Source: Tistrella mobilis
GTDB taxonomy: Bacteria; Pseudomonadota; Alphaproteobacteria; Tistrellales; Tistrellaceae
Assembly (NCBI RefSeq): GCF_041468085.1
Contig: NZ_CP121014.1
Span: forward strand, 124,001-188,000
Direction: 5' to 3'
DNA length: 64,000 bases
The number at the start of each line of letters is the position of its first letter. The first letter of the stretch is position 1. Positions 19,001-27,567 of this stretch are shown here, piece by piece. The translations under genes and the position numbers were made by a program. The notes under the pieces are model-generated. The model did not search any database. It saw nothing but the letters and a program-made list of their open reading frames with translations, and was not told the origin of the DNA.

Positions 19001-20251
19001 CTGGAGCGCGCGGCCGATCCGGCGCGCATGGCGCCCGCCCTGCCGGTGTTGACCGGCAGGCGCGCGCTGGTGGTCGATGCGGTGGAGGTCACCCGCCGCA
19101 TGATCGCCCGGCAGATCGAGGCGCTGGGCATGGACTGCATCGAGGTGGGATCGGCCGGAGAGGCGCTGATCATCCTTGAGATGAGCGTTGCGGGCGAGCG
19201 GCCGGTCGATCTTGTGGTCACCGGCCTCAACCTCACCGGGCTCAGCGCGGCACGGCTGGCGCGCTGGGTGCGGCTCGATCCGGATCTGGCATCCGTGCGG
19301 ATCATCGCTGCCAGCTGCGGCACGCCCGTGCCGGACGAGGAGGTTTACGACGCGGTGATGGACAAGCCGATCCGTCGGCGGGAATTTGCCGGGCTCGTCC
19401 ACCGGCTGCTCGACCCCGCCGCCGCCGCTGCCCATCGCATGGCACCGGTGCCGGCCGAAGGGCCCGGCCATGGCCGCCGCCTGCTGCTGGTGGAAGACAA
19501 TGCCACCAACCGCACCGTGGCGACGGTGATGCTGGAACGCCAGGGCTATGCGGTCGAAACGGCGGGGAACGGCGAGGGGGTGGAGATGCGGGTTGTCGGG
19601 GGCAGCTTCGACGTGGTGCTGATGGACATCCAGATGCCGGTGGTGGACGGTATCGAGGCCACGCGCCGCATCCGCGCCGCCGAGGCGGCCGCCTGCCTGC
19701 CGCCGGTGCCGATCGTGGCGCTGACCGCCAACGCCATGGCGGGCATGCGCGAAGAATATCTGGCGGTCGGCATGAACGACTATCTTGCCAAGCCCTTCCG
19801 GGTGGACGACCTGCTGGCCGTGGTGGCGCGCTGGTGCACCGACCGTCCGGCCGAAGGCAGCCGGCGGAGCGCACCGGCCCCCCGGGCGGCTGCCGTACCC
19901 GTGCTCGATGAAACCGCGCTCGATCAGGTCGCCGCGGTGCTGTCGGCAGAGAAGTTCGACGATCTGGTCAAAAGCTTCGTCACGGCCGGCGTGGCGCAGC
20001 TCGACGAGGTGCGCGCGGCCTGCGCCGCCCGTGATCTCGATCGCCTGCGCCGCAGCGGCCACGACATCATCTCCACCGCCGGCAATTGCGGGCTGATGCA
20101 GCTGTCGGATGCCGGCCGCCGCCTGCAGGTCGCGGCCCGCGCCGGCGATCTGGACCAGGCGGTCGAAGTGGCCGGCGAAATCCTGGATGTCGGCCCGGCC
20201 GCGATCGAGGCCATCCGCAACCGCTTCGGCTCGCCGCGGTCGGCGGCCTGA
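16052..20251 (+). CDS. Hybrid sensor histidine kinase: CHASE-PAS-PAS-PAS-HisKA-HATPase-REC-REC-Hpt
   Basis: This is a 1399-residue membrane phosphorelay kinase. Two hydrophobic segments (about 25-45 and 310-340) enclose a periplasmic CHASE-like sensor. Three PAS-like units follow (about 370-490, 490-610 and 620-740). His768 in MSHEIRTPMNG is the phosphorylation site, and the ATPase domain has FGGTGLGLAIC. The first receiver (about 1003-1122) lacks the phosphoacceptor: Gly1058 stands where Asp should be, though the terminal Lys (MDKPI) remains. The second receiver (about 1142-1263) is intact, with Asp1192 in VLMDIQMPVVDG. The Hpt domain carries His1337 in GHDIISTAGNCG. The frame opens at 15905, but the ATG at 16052 follows a purine-rich site and precedes the first membrane helix. 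No cognate response regulator is in the window. Confidence 0.94.
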   Translation: MARRSWLGNRERGHRQRMLRLPYVRIVPLVVVFSGLLVALNAWYVQRDENRAETRARLDMAAEEVVETLTGRLRSVEHVLHGARGAMIAVGSRGLDAERFRRFAEAVDLREELPGALALGFVRRVATADLTAFQAREHWEGRHDFHIQPVLPGRQGEHLIVEYLSPGAAAGLAAGQDLMADPAIRDAAQAALATGAPTLSAPLILHPSGSDDEMTGMIMALPMRSASQGPADALLIMSLAVDRVLGPGLGRDCSLMVMISDVTDHAGGAILQLSGPAGLADMRVRLPVTLFGRDWRVDVVPTAVFVDRLNLLSPWWVAASHFGLAVIAGLLAYLLLARLERRLRDDARRLAAADELERLVGMRTAELREREARFRAITELSADWYWQTDTDGRFTEISGGIERLGLGATDAIGRSRREMAVDPDDPGLAIHDALVARRRPFRRVAYRIADGKGVVRTIEISGDPIFGPDGRFQGYRGSGRDVTEDVAARREIEQAYATIAGVLDASLNAVFVYVAERDEAGRLIDLRLSMINAAGEALSGVRAEKVIGNSLRGSLLPGEEEIFRRARSVVETGRPERLYQLVHRAGRDIWVMIQTVRLGDGCVITAADVTEARIREARLRESEARLQAMIGTVGVGIVVLDGEGQVTMMNAAGERLFDRRADEVVGENFCHLVPRPEGLEAAGDSECRGSIADGCGRIHQAIALRADGAAVPVEVSIGSFDTGDGPMYVVAIADMTERNRSMAELRRAREEADAANAAKSAFLANMSHEIRTPMNGVTGMLQILLGTPLDADQRRYAEVARDSADSLLGLIDDILDLSKLEAGRMELERLPFDLEDLVDGVVAILAPRARDRRIDLAGVVDPSAVGSWIGDPTRIRQILVNLAGNAVKFTAAGHVSIEVSALADTEGRGRLRFRVEDTGVGIAADHLEQLFRPFSQADASVTRRFGGTGLGLAICRDLTALMGGTIGVESREGEGSVFTVEIGLERAADPARMAPALPVLTGRRALVVDAVEVTRRMIARQIEALGMDCIEVGSAGEALIILEMSVAGERPVDLVVTGLNLTGLSAARLARWVRLDPDLASVRIIAASCGTPVPDEEVYDAVMDKPIRRREFAGLVHRLLDPAAAAAHRMAPVPAEGPGHGRRLLLVEDNATNRTVATVMLERQGYAVETAGNGEGVEMRVVGGSFDVVLMDIQMPVVDGIEATRRIRAAEAAACLPPVPIVALTANAMAGMREEYLAVGMNDYLAKPFRVDDLLAVVARWCTDRPAEGSRRSAPAPRAAAVPVLDETALDQVAAVLSAEKFDDLVKSFVTAGVAQLDEVRAACAARDLDRLRRSGHDIISTAGNCGLMQLSDAGRRLQVAARAGDLDQAVEVAGEILDVGPAAIEAIRNRFGSPRSAA

Positions 20252-20256
20252 CGGCG

Positions 20257-21096
20257 TCAGCCGGCCAGCCCGATCTCGCGCAGCCGCTCCGCCAGATAGT
20301 CGGCGGCGGTTCTCTCCGGTGCCAGCTGTACCTCAGGTCGCGGATGGATGAAGATCGGCATGGACTGGCGGGCGGTGTGGTCGCCCCGTGTCGGGTTGAC
20401 CACCCGATGGGTGGTGGCGGGCAGATAGCCGGCGGTGGCGAGTGCCAGCATGTCGCCGCCATTGACCGCGATCATGCCGGCATCGCAGGGCACGGCATGC
20501 CAGCGGCCGGCGGTATCGCGCGCTTCCAGCCCCGGTTCCGAGCCCGCGACCAGCAGGGTGATCAGGTTGATGTCTTCATGCGCCGCCGCCCGAACCGCCC
20601 CGGGTTCGGCATCCTCGCCGACCGGCGGGTAGTTCAGCACCCGGAACAGCGACCGGTCCGACCCCGCCACCATCGCCGGCAGCGGCTCCGACAGCTGGTC
20701 GCGGATCGCCGCCGGCAGTTCGTCCTGAAGCCAGCCGAGCAGGGTCGTCCCCAGATCGGACAGCTGCCGGTATATTTCCCGGGTGTCGTCTGTAACTTCT
20801 GGCGGCAGGGGCGTGCCGGGATAGACGTGGAAGAACTCCTTCAGGTCCTTCACCGCCACCCCCTTGGCATTCTCCGACCGGAAGGGGAAATAGCCGCTCT
20901 GGCTGCCCGGGGCGCGGGTCCAGCGATGTTTTGCGGGGTCGGCGAAGAACCGCGCCCAGCCGTCATGCAGCCGCCGGATCAGCGCCGCATCGATCGGATG
21001 GGCGCGGAGCACCGCAAAACCGGTATCGCGCAGAGAGGCGAGGAAGCGCGCCGGCGCCTGCGGGTCGGTCATATCGATGCTGTCGATGGCGAACAT
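20257..21096 (-). CDS. 2-oxoglutarate/Fe(II)-dependent dioxygenase, isopenicillin N synthase-like
   Basis: This soluble oxygenase of 279 residues belongs to the IPNS/2OG-Fe(II) family. The iron ligands are His173 and Asp175 (AAHEDINLITLL) and His230 (TTHRVVNP). The 2-oxoglutarate contact is Arg243 with Ser245 (ARQSMPIF), the usual RxS. The N-terminal DIOX_N-like part includes GFAVLRAHPID. The substrate is unknown; relatives hydroxylate small metabolites or make ethylene. It converges with the sensor kinase gene, five bases apart. Confidence 0.9.
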   Translation of the reverse strand: MFAIDSIDMTDPQAPARFLASLRDTGFAVLRAHPIDAALIRRLHDGWARFFADPAKHRWTRAPGSQSGYFPFRSENAKGVAVKDLKEFFHVYPGTPLPPEVTDDTREIYRQLSDLGTTLLGWLQDELPAAIRDQLSEPLPAMVAGSDRSLFRVLNYPPVGEDAEPGAVRAAAHEDINLITLLVAGSEPGLEARDTAGRWHAVPCDAGMIAVNGGDMLALATAGYLPATTHRVVNPTRGDHTARQSMPIFIHPRPEVQLAPERTAADYLAERLREIGLAG

Positions 21097-21196
21097 GGGC
21101 CAGCTCTCTTGGGCAGACGGGTCTCTTGGGCAGACGGGGCATATACCCTAGCTCTGGCCCGAACGCCGCCCGATCGCAAGTCGGAAAGTGACGGCC

Positions 21197-21802
21197 TCAG
21201 CGCGCCGCCACCACCGCCGCCGCCGCGATCATCAGGCTGCCGGCGCCGCGGTTCAGCGCGCGGATCCGGGCCGGGCGGTCCAGCAGGTTGCGGGCCTTCA
21301 TGCCGATCAGCACATGGCCGCCCACCACCACCACCTCGACCGCGGCGATGATCGCCAGCAGCAGGGCGGTATCGGCCACCCCCAGCGGCCGCACGCCAAG
21401 CGCGCCCGGAAGCAGTGCCAGATAAAAAATCGGCATCTTCGGGTTGCTGACATTGAGCAGGAAACCGGTGATGTACAGCCGGAATACCCCGCCCGAGGTC
21501 GCCCGCGGCTTGATCACGGGTGCGGCCCGCCACATGGAGATGCCCATCCAGACCAGATAGGCGGCGCCTGGATACTGCACGAAGGCCAGCTGTTCGTTCA
21601 TGGCCTGGGCGAGCGCGTTGAAGCCGATCGCAGCCAGGATCACGAAGCCGAAAATGCTGGTCACCACGCCCGCGCCATAGGCCAGGCCGTGGGCCGGGCC
21701 GTCTGCCACGGTCTTCGACAGGATCGTGACGTTGTCGGGGCCGGGGCTGGCGGCGAACACGAAAAAGGCGATGGTGAAGGTCAGGATGGTCTGCAGATCC
21801 AT
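21197..21802 (-). CDS. LysE family translocator (RhtB-like exporter)
   Basis: This inner-membrane exporter has 201 residues and about six helices. Family features are FVFAASPGPDNVTILSKTV near residue 15, with the characteristic PGPD, and GAAYLVWMGISMWR near 75. Members export amino acids or their analogues. It lies downstream of a LysR gene in the same orientation rather than divergent from one, so control by that regulator is uncertain. The 100-base gap before the 2OG oxygenase holds nothing obvious. Confidence 0.9.
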   Translation of the reverse strand: MDLQTILTFTIAFFVFAASPGPDNVTILSKTVADGPAHGLAYGAGVVTSIFGFVILAAIGFNALAQAMNEQLAFVQYPGAAYLVWMGISMWRAAPVIKPRATSGGVFRLYITGFLLNVSNPKMPIFYLALLPGALGVRPLGVADTALLLAIIAAVEVVVVGGHVLIGMKARNLLDRPARIRALNRGAGSLMIAAAAVVAAR

Positions 21803-21870
21803 GGTGCCCCTCCGTCAACTCCCGCCAGACTATGAACGGCCGCCCGGATATGAACGTCAAGAGGGTGCGA

Positions 21871-22791
21871 TCATGTCCCCCCATCGAACCGGTCCCAGAC
21901 CGGCACCCCGGCGAAACGGGCGACCAGGAAATCGATCAGCAGCCGCGACTTCGCCGCCAGATAGCGGTTGGGCGCATAGAGCGCGAAAATGTCGAGCGAT
22001 GTGGGCGGATGGTCGGGCAGCACCACCGCCAGCCGGCCGGCGGCGATGTCGGGGCCGGTGATGAAGCTGGGCAGCGAGGTGATGCCGTTGCCGGCAACGG
22101 CCGCCGCGCGCAGCACCTCGCCATTGTTGCAGCACATGGCGGCATTCACATCGGTGCGGATCGTGCCGCCGTCGGGGGCGGTCAGGGTCCATTTCTGCAG
22201 GCTGGTGCTGTGGCCATAGACCAGGCAGCGATGCCGGGCCAGATCGTCCGGGCTTTGGGGCACGCCATGGGCGGCCAGATAATCCGGGGCTGCGACCAGC
22301 AGCCGGCGGCAGGGGGCCAGCCTGCGGGCGATCAGGCTTGAATCCTCCAGCTGGCCGATGCGGATGGTGACGTCGACACCTTCCTCCAGCGGATTCACGA
22401 ACCGGTCCGACAGCACCATCTCGATCTTGAGATCGGGCCAGAGCCCGGCGAAGTCGGCGATCGCTTCGGCCAGATGCAGGGTGCCGAAGGACATGGGCGC
22501 GTTCAGCTTCAGCGTGCCGCGCGGCTGGTCGTGAAGCTGCGCCACCTGCAATTCGGTCTCGTCGATCGCGGCCAGGATGTCCAGGCAGCGTTCGTAATAG
22601 GCGCGGCCGGCATGGGTGGGGCTCACCCTGCGGGTGGTGCGGTCCAGAAGCCGGGCGCCCAGCAGATGTTCAAGCTCCGCCACCGCCTTGCTGATCGCGG
22701 ATCGGGTGAGGCCCAGCTTGCGCCCGGCTTCGGCGAAACTGCCGGTCGTCACCACCTTGGTGAAGGCCTGCATCGCATCCAGCTTGTCCAT
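21871..22791 (-). CDS. LysR family transcriptional regulator
   Basis: This regulator has 306 residues from the ATG at 22791. The N-terminal winged helix-turn-helix is MDKLDAMQAFTKVVTTGSFA followed by RKLGLTRSAISKAVAELE. The substrate-binding domain fills the rest. The frame stays open for 185 codons upstream inside the ABC gene, but the LysR fold begins at this methionine. It belongs to the CrgA/DsdC-like clade that starts with MD.L.AM..F. It sits between an ABC ATPase gene (65 bases upstream) and LysE (downstream), all in the same direction, so no divergent target is evident. Confidence 0.93.
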   Translation of the reverse strand: MDKLDAMQAFTKVVTTGSFAEAGRKLGLTRSAISKAVAELEHLLGARLLDRTTRRVSPTHAGRAYYERCLDILAAIDETELQVAQLHDQPRGTLKLNAPMSFGTLHLAEAIADFAGLWPDLKIEMVLSDRFVNPLEEGVDVTIRIGQLEDSSLIARRLAPCRRLLVAAPDYLAAHGVPQSPDDLARHRCLVYGHSTSLQKWTLTAPDGGTIRTDVNAAMCCNNGEVLRAAAVAGNGITSLPSFITGPDIAAGRLAVVLPDHPPTSLDIFALYAPNRYLAAKSRLLIDFLVARFAGVPVWDRFDGGT

Positions 22792-22856
22792 GAACGCCCT
22801 CGTCCGCGTGGGTCCCGCCCATGGGATAGCATCTCGGGGCGTCGCCTGCGAGCGGA

Positions 22857-23651
22857 TCAGCCCATGCCGAGCAGATGGTAGATGCGTTTTGTATAGGCGC
22901 CGAATTCCGGCGTTGCCTTCATGTCCAGCGTCCGCGGATGGGGCAGATCGATCGGGAAATGATCGGCCATCCGCGCAGGGCCGGCGGTCAGCACCGCGCA
23001 TTGCGAGCCCAGGAACACGGCCTCCTGGATCGAATGGGTCACGAAGATGATGGTCTTGCGGCTCTCCCCCCAGATCCGCAGCATCTCCAGATTCATCTTC
23101 TCGCGGGTCAGTGCGTCCAGCGCACCGAAGGGTTCGTCCATCAGGATCAGCTTGGGGTCGTGGACCAGCGCCCGGGCGATGGCCGCGCGCTGCTGCATGC
23201 CGCCCGACAGCTCGTAAGGGTATTTGGTCTCGAAGCCCGACAGGCCGACCATGGCCAGCAGCTCGCGCGCCCGCGCCTCGGCCTCGCGCCGGGGCAGGCC
23301 CAGGATCTGCGCCGGCAGGATCACGTTCTGCAGGATGGTGCGCCATTTCAGCAGCAGGGCCTGCTGGAACACCATGCCGACATCGCGGCCGGGGGTGAAG
23401 GCGGAGGTGGCGTTGCCGATGCGGACCTCGCCCTCTTCGGCATCATGCAGCCCCGCCAGGATCTTGAGCAGGGTGCTCTTGCCGCAGCCCGAGGGGCCGA
23501 CCAGCGAGACCATCTCGCCCTCGTTCACATCCATGGTCACATCCGAGACCGCGACGAATTCGCGGGTGCCGGTGCGATAGACCTTGCGCACACCCTTCAG
23601 CCGGATCAGCGGCTCGGGCGTGGTGTCGATGCGGGCGGCGTTTGCGGTCAT
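22857..23651 (-). CDS. ABC transporter ATP-binding protein (nitrate/sulfonate/NMT1 class)
   Basis: This is the ATPase of the first NMT1/SsuA-type importer in the window. In its 264 residues are Walker A GPSGCGKST, the signature LSGGMQQR, Walker B LILMDEPFGALD and the switch histidine in VTHSIQEA. The start overlaps the stop of the DapA-like gene as ATGA, so it is translated last of a five-gene leftward operon: permease, epimerase, GNAT, DapA-like, ATPase. The matching binding protein is encoded divergently at 28.4 kb. Confidence 0.93.
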   Translation of the reverse strand: MTANAARIDTTPEPLIRLKGVRKVYRTGTREFVAVSDVTMDVNEGEMVSLVGPSGCGKSTLLKILAGLHDAEEGEVRIGNATSAFTPGRDVGMVFQQALLLKWRTILQNVILPAQILGLPRREAEARARELLAMVGLSGFETKYPYELSGGMQQRAAIARALVHDPKLILMDEPFGALDALTREKMNLEMLRIWGESRKTIIFVTHSIQEAVFLGSQCAVLTAGPARMADHFPIDLPHPRTLDMKATPEFGAYTKRIYHLLGMG

Positions 23652-24709
23652 GACAGCCAGCGCTCCAGGTTTTCGGCCACGAAGGCATCGTCGGACAGAT
23701 CGGCATGCATCCGGCACACCCGGTCGAGTTCCGCGGCCTGGCCCGGGCTCAGCCCCTCTTCCGGGTCCAGGCACCAGATGCCGTCCAGCAGGCCCTGGCG
23801 GCGCAGGATCTCGTGACAGCCGGCGATGCAGCCGTGGAAGTCGTTCGCGACGTCGAAGAAGGCGGCGTTGCAGTCGGTGACGCGGGAATCGAGCGCCAGC
23901 AGATCGGCCGGCACGTCGCCGCCATCGGCTGCGGCCTTCAGACGCTCCAGCATCAAAACCGCCTGCCTGGTCCAGACCGACCAATGGCCCAGCAGCCCGC
24001 CGCGGAAGCGCAGCGTCACCGGCGCGCCGTCGCGCATCACCGTGAACGGGGTCAGCAGGTCGAGCACGATATGGTCGTCATTGCCGGTATAGAGCGTCAC
24101 CCGATCTTCCGCCCGCGCCGCGACCACGCCGCGGATCACGTCGAGCGTGCGATAGCGGTTGAAGGGGGCGACCTTGATCGCGATCACATTGTCGATCGCC
24201 GCGAACCGCGACCAGAAATCGGCATCCAACGACATGCCGCCGACCGCAGGTTGCAGGTAGAAGCCGATCAGCGGGATCTCTTCCGCAACCCGGGCGCAAT
24301 GGGCGATCAGCGCGTCGGTGTCCTGGCCCGCCATCGCCGCCAGGCTCAACAGCCCGGCATGATAGCCCAGCCCCGCCGCCGTCCGTGCCTCGGCCACCGC
24401 CTGACCGGTGGGGCCGGCCAGGCCCGCCACCATCACCAGCGGCCGGTCGGTCCAGGCCCGCGCATCGGCCATGGCCGCACTCAGCACCGGTTCGTACAGC
24501 CCCACATCGCGGATCGCGAACTGGGTGGTGTGCACGCCGACCGCCAGCCCGCCGGCGCCGGCATCGACATAATAGCGGGTCAGCGCCCGCTGGCGGCGCC
24601 GGTCGAAACGCCGGTCACGGTCCAGCGCCAGCGGGTGCGCCGGAATCGCGGTGCCGGTCCGGATCCGCTCCAGGATCTCCGGCGGCAGGGTCGAGCGGTG
24701 CAGGGTCAT
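23648..24709 (-). CDS. Dihydrodipicolinate synthase (DapA) family lyase
   Basis: This is a class I (Schiff-base) aldolase-type TIM barrel of 353 residues, somewhat longer than DapA (about 290). The probable Schiff-base lysine is Lys179 in VIAIKVAPFNRY, with the catalytic tyrosine Tyr151 in LIGFYLQPAVGG. The usual N-terminal GTTGE-like loop is replaced by GVHTTQF. An additional C-terminal helical part ends in ENLERWLS. Family members act on 2-oxo acids from sugars or on lysine precursors. Because it is embedded in an ABC operon with an epimerase-like gene, a catabolic role on the imported compound is more likely than lysine synthesis. The substrate is unknown. Confidence 0.87.
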   Translation of the reverse strand: MTLHRSTLPPEILERIRTGTAIPAHPLALDRDRRFDRRRQRALTRYYVDAGAGGLAVGVHTTQFAIRDVGLYEPVLSAAMADARAWTDRPLVMVAGLAGPTGQAVAEARTAAGLGYHAGLLSLAAMAGQDTDALIAHCARVAEEIPLIGFYLQPAVGGMSLDADFWSRFAAIDNVIAIKVAPFNRYRTLDVIRGVVAARAEDRVTLYTGNDDHIVLDLLTPFTVMRDGAPVTLRFRGGLLGHWSVWTRQAVLMLERLKAAADGGDVPADLLALDSRVTDCNAAFFDVANDFHGCIAGCHEILRRQGLLDGIWCLDPEEGLSPGQAAELDRVCRMHADLSDDAFVAENLERWLS

Positions 24710-24734
24710 CGGACGTCATCCTCGAAGGAGGCCA

Positions 24735-25589
24735 TTACCCGAATTCGGGGCCGGCGGCAGCATAAAGGTGAGCGGGGGTGCCAAGCGGCGTCGCCTGGGC
24801 CAGCGCCATGCGCAGGAACGGGCGGCGGGGCGTGAAGCCCCGGGCTCGCAGCAGGTCGGCGAGGCCGGCATGATGGTCGGCAAGATCGATGATCACCGGG
24901 CCCGAGACGGCCGCGATGGCCGCCTCGATCAGCCGCGCCGCCGTGCTCTCGTCCTCCGCGACCACCGGCCCGATCTGGGTGGCGATCCGGCCGGGGCGGC
25001 CCAGGGCGAAGCCGCTGCCCGCCTCTGCGATCAGCGCCGGTGCGCCGCTGGCGGCAAGCCCGGCGAGCAGGGCCGGGCGGGGGGCACCGAGCGCCGCGGC
25101 ATCGGCCTCTGCGATCCGGGGCAGGTCGGCAGGGCCGATGTTGCGCATCCCCCCGGCCGCCCTGCCGCCGCCGGCGCCGTCCCATCGGGTCAGGCCGAAC
25201 CAGGGCAGGAAGCCCAGCGGGCGGTAGACCCGTTCCCCTGCCGGTGTTGCATCCAGCACCGGCAGCAGGCCCCGTGCGCGGCAATGGTCCAGGCAGACCT
25301 TCAGGATCTGCGTGCCGAGCCCGCCGCCCCGCCGGTCGCCCCGGACCAGCACCATGCCGATCCAGGCGACCCGCGGCCCATGGGCGATCACCGCGCCGGT
25401 TGCGACCGGCGTTCCGCCCTCGGTGATGCCGAAAACCGTGCCCGACCGGAAGAAGGTCATCCAGTCGGCGGCGGTCTGGTTCCAGCCGGCCTCGGCCGAG
25501 AGCGCCCGGCAGTCATCAAGGGCGTGGGGGGCAAGTGCGTGGGGGGCAGGGGCGTGGGGGGTGAGCGGCGCCGGCTCAGTAGGTGCCAT
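24735..25589 (-). CDS. GNAT family N-acetyltransferase
   Basis: This is an acetyl-CoA-dependent acyltransferase-like protein of 284 residues. The acetyl-CoA loop region is [21 protein letters not shown], with R/Q-x2-G-x-G/A spacing. A second GNAT-like half follows ([17 protein letters not shown]). The N-terminus contains PHA-type pentapeptide repeats made by a 15-base tandem repeat at 25521-25565, so the true start may be one of the later in-frame codons, although the ATG at 25589 overlaps the upstream epimerase gene by 14 bases as expected in this operon. The acceptor substrate is unknown. Confidence 0.82.
   Translation of the reverse strand: MAPTEPAPLTPHAPAPHALAPHALDDCRALSAEAGWNQTAADWMTFFRSGTVFGITEGGTPVATGAVIAHGPRVAWIGMVLVRGDRRGGGLGTQILKVCLDHCRARGLLPVLDATPAGERVYRPLGFLPWFGLTRWDGAGGGRAAGGMRNIGPADLPRIAEADAAALGAPRPALLAGLAASGAPALIAEAGSGFALGRPGRIATQIGPVVAEDESTAARLIEAAIAAVSGPVIIDLADHHAGLADLLRARGFTPRRPFLRMALAQATPLGTPAHLYAAAGPEFG
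25521..25565 (-). repeat. Three-copy 15-bp tandem repeat in the GNAT gene
   Basis: Three 15-base units (core GCGTGGGGGG on the plus strand) stand head to tail. Because 15 is a multiple of three, they add five-residue units to the N-terminus of the GNAT protein ([15 protein letters not shown]) without shifting the frame. Copy number could vary by slippage. Confidence 0.85.
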
Positions 25590-26619
25590 CCCGCACCTCG
25601 AACCGGGTCGGCTTGCCGAAGGCCGGGCGTTCCGCCGCCACCCAGTCCGCCACCCAGTCGATCATCCGGCTGAGCGGCACCAGCGGGTAACCGAACAGGC
25701 CGGCCGCCTGTGCCGTGTTGGTGAGCCAGGCGGTCGGCGCCTCGCAGCCGGTGATCACCGCGTCGCGGCCCAGCCGTTCGGCGAAGCTGCGCGCCAGCCA
25801 GCGCACCGCGATGGTCTCGGGCCCCGAGACGTTGATCGGGCTGGTGGGATCGGTGCAATGGGCCAGGCAGCGCAGCGCCTGGGCATTGGCATCGCCCTGC
25901 CAGATCACGTTGACATGGCCCATGGTCACGTCGACCGGCTCGCCGTCGCGGACCTTGCGGGCCACGTCGAACAGCACGCCATAGCGCAGATCCACGGCAT
26001 AGTTCAGCCGGAACAGCCGGCCCGGGGTGCCGTAGCGTTCCGAGAAATGGCCGAAGATCCGCTCGCGCCCGATGCAGGAAAAGGCGTATTCGCCGGGCGG
26101 GTTCAGGATGCTGTCTTCCGTCGAGCCCTGGCTCGACACGTCGACGAAGGGATAGACGCAGCCGGTGGAGAAGGCGACGATCCGGCTGTCGCGGAAATGT
26201 TCGGCCACCATCGACGGCACATGGACGTTCATCGCCCAGGTCAGGTTGGCGGAGCCGGTGGCGCCGAATTTGCGGCCGGCCATGAACACCACATTGCGCA
26301 GCCGGGGCAGGGCGGCGATGGCGTCGCGGTCCATCAGATCGCAGGCGATCGTCTCGACGCCATGGGCTTCAAGGCTGTCGCGCAGGCCCGGCTCGCTGAA
26401 CCGGGCGACGCCGATCACGCGCTTGTCCGGTGCGGCATTGCGGGCGAGGCGGGCGAGCGTCGGGCCCATCTTGCCGCCGACGCCCAGCACCATGATGTCG
26501 CCGTCGATCGAGGCGAGGTCGGCGCCGAGCGCACGCGACGGGCGGGTCAGGAAGTCGTCCAGCGCCTCGGGGCCGTCGAAACGGTCGGGGAAGGCGGCGT
26601 CGTCGAGCCAGACGGTCAT
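25576..26619 (-). CDS. NAD-dependent epimerase/dehydratase family protein
   Basis: This Rossmann-fold protein has 347 residues. The nucleotide motif is [16 protein letters not shown] at about residues 45-60, unusually far from the N-terminus. [10 protein letters not shown] and [12 protein letters not shown] correspond to the later strands of extended SDR enzymes. The usual YxxxK appears to be YAFSCIGRE, where the lysine is not obvious, so catalysis by the normal route is uncertain. The start overlaps the permease stop by four bases. It presumably processes the imported compound together with the DapA-like lyase. Confidence 0.8.
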   Translation of the reverse strand: MTVWLDDAAFPDRFDGPEALDDFLTRPSRALGADLASIDGDIMVLGVGGKMGPTLARLARNAAPDKRVIGVARFSEPGLRDSLEAHGVETIACDLMDRDAIAALPRLRNVVFMAGRKFGATGSANLTWAMNVHVPSMVAEHFRDSRIVAFSTGCVYPFVDVSSQGSTEDSILNPPGEYAFSCIGRERIFGHFSERYGTPGRLFRLNYAVDLRYGVLFDVARKVRDGEPVDVTMGHVNVIWQGDANAQALRCLAHCTDPTSPINVSGPETIAVRWLARSFAERLGRDAVITGCEAPTAWLTNTAQAAGLFGYPLVPLSRMIDWVADWVAAERPAFGKPTRFEVRDGTY

Positions 26620-27437
26620 TTCATCCTCGCATCCTTGGGGAGGAACAGGTGTTCGGCGGCGAGCACCGCGAGATAAAGGGCGAGGCCGAGCAGGGTCAGC
26701 ATCACCACCGCCATGAACATGGCGGGCGTGTCGAGCGAGGCCTGAACCTGGATCATCAGATAGCCGAGGCCGCGTTCCGAGGCGATGAATTCACCCACCA
26801 CCGCGCCGGCCACGGCCAGGATCGCGGCCACCTTCATGCCCGAGAACAGATAGGGCAGGGCGCCCGGCAGCTGGATGTAGCGGAAGGCCTGCCAGCGCGA
26901 GCCCTTAAGCGAGCGCACCAGGTCGAGCAGGTCGGGCTCCACTTCCTTCAGGCCGCGCGCGGTGGTCAGCAGGATCGGGAAGAAGCAGAGCAGGAAGGTG
27001 ATGAGGATGTTGGTGCCGATGCCGTAGCTGAACCAGACGATCACCAGCGGCCCCAGCGCCACCTTGGGGATCATGTTCAGCGTCACCAGCAGCGGAAACA
27101 CCAGCAGGGTCAGCGGTTTCGACCACGAGAAGGCGAGGGCGAGCGCCACCCCCACCACCACCGACAGCGCATAGCCGCCGAAGATCTCGGCCGCGGTCAC
27201 CGCCGTATTGCCGAGCCAGTCATAGCCCTCGCCGCCGAGCGTGGCGAGGACGGCAGCCGGGGACGGCAGGATGAAGGCGGGCAGGTCTGCCAGGCGGACC
27301 GTCAGCTCCCAGAGCGCGATCGCGCCCAGATGGACGGCGACGACCGCCGCCTGGCGCCGGCGTGCCGCCGCCCGTTCGGCCTTCACCTCGGCCGCCGCAC
27401 CCGCGCTGCGGGCGTCCTCCTCCACGAGGCTGGTCAT
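26616..27437 (-). CDS. ABC transporter permease (SsuC/NMT1 class)
   Basis: This inner-membrane permease has 273 residues, with about six helices, and contains the BPD-type EAA loop around [20 protein letters not shown]. The start at 27437 is chosen because [11 protein letters not shown] begins a charged cytoplasmic tail, whereas the open frame further upstream runs through the promoter. It is the first gene of the leftward operon. A candidate promoter (27525-27553) and a TetR-type palindrome (27548-27567) lie 88-130 bases upstream. Confidence 0.9.
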   Translation of the reverse strand: MTSLVEEDARSAGAAAEVKAERAAARRRQAAVVAVHLGAIALWELTVRLADLPAFILPSPAAVLATLGGEGYDWLGNTAVTAAEIFGGYALSVVVGVALALAFSWSKPLTLLVFPLLVTLNMIPKVALGPLVIVWFSYGIGTNILITFLLCFFPILLTTARGLKEVEPDLLDLVRSLKGSRWQAFRYIQLPGALPYLFSGMKVAAILAVAGAVVGEFIASERGLGYLMIQVQASLDTPAMFMAVVMLTLLGLALYLAVLAAEHLFLPKDARMK

Positions 27438-27524
27438 GACATGCGTCCCTCTTCGAACAGGAGCTGGCCCATGGCGACGGGGCGTCCGGTTCCCTCGGCC
27501 CCCGCATCCCTCGACCACGGATCG

Positions 27525-27553
27525 AGGCTAAAACGGCCCGGTTATCGAGTCAA
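27525..27553 (-). promoter_or_regulatory. Candidate promoter of the leftward ABC/DapA-like operon
   Basis: On the minus strand TTGACT (27553-27548) is followed after 17 bases by TAGCCT (27530-27525). The -35 box lies inside the left arm of the palindrome at 27548-27567, so a bound repressor would block it. The -10 is a modest match. Confidence 0.5.
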
Positions 27554-27567
27554 CTAAACAGTTGACT
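27548..27567. promoter_or_regulatory. Palindromic operator candidate, copy 1
   Basis: A perfect inverted repeat with arms AGTCAAC and GTTGACT is separated by six bases (TAAACA). It shares the pattern TCAAC-N6-GTTGA, including a matching spacer (YAAMCA), with the palindrome at 28265-28282. It overlaps the last codons of the TetR gene and the -35 box of the ABC operon promoter, so it is a likely binding site for that TetR protein. Confidence 0.75.

Noticed and set aside
17717-20062. A minus-strand open frame of about 780 codons inside the sensor kinase gene
   Set aside because: It is the antisense shadow of HisKA, ATPase and receiver domains, with no start signal or recognisable motif.
23648-24709. 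Assignment of the DapA-like gene to lysine synthesis
   Set aside because: Its length, the altered N-terminal loop and its place inside an ABC import operon argue for another substrate.
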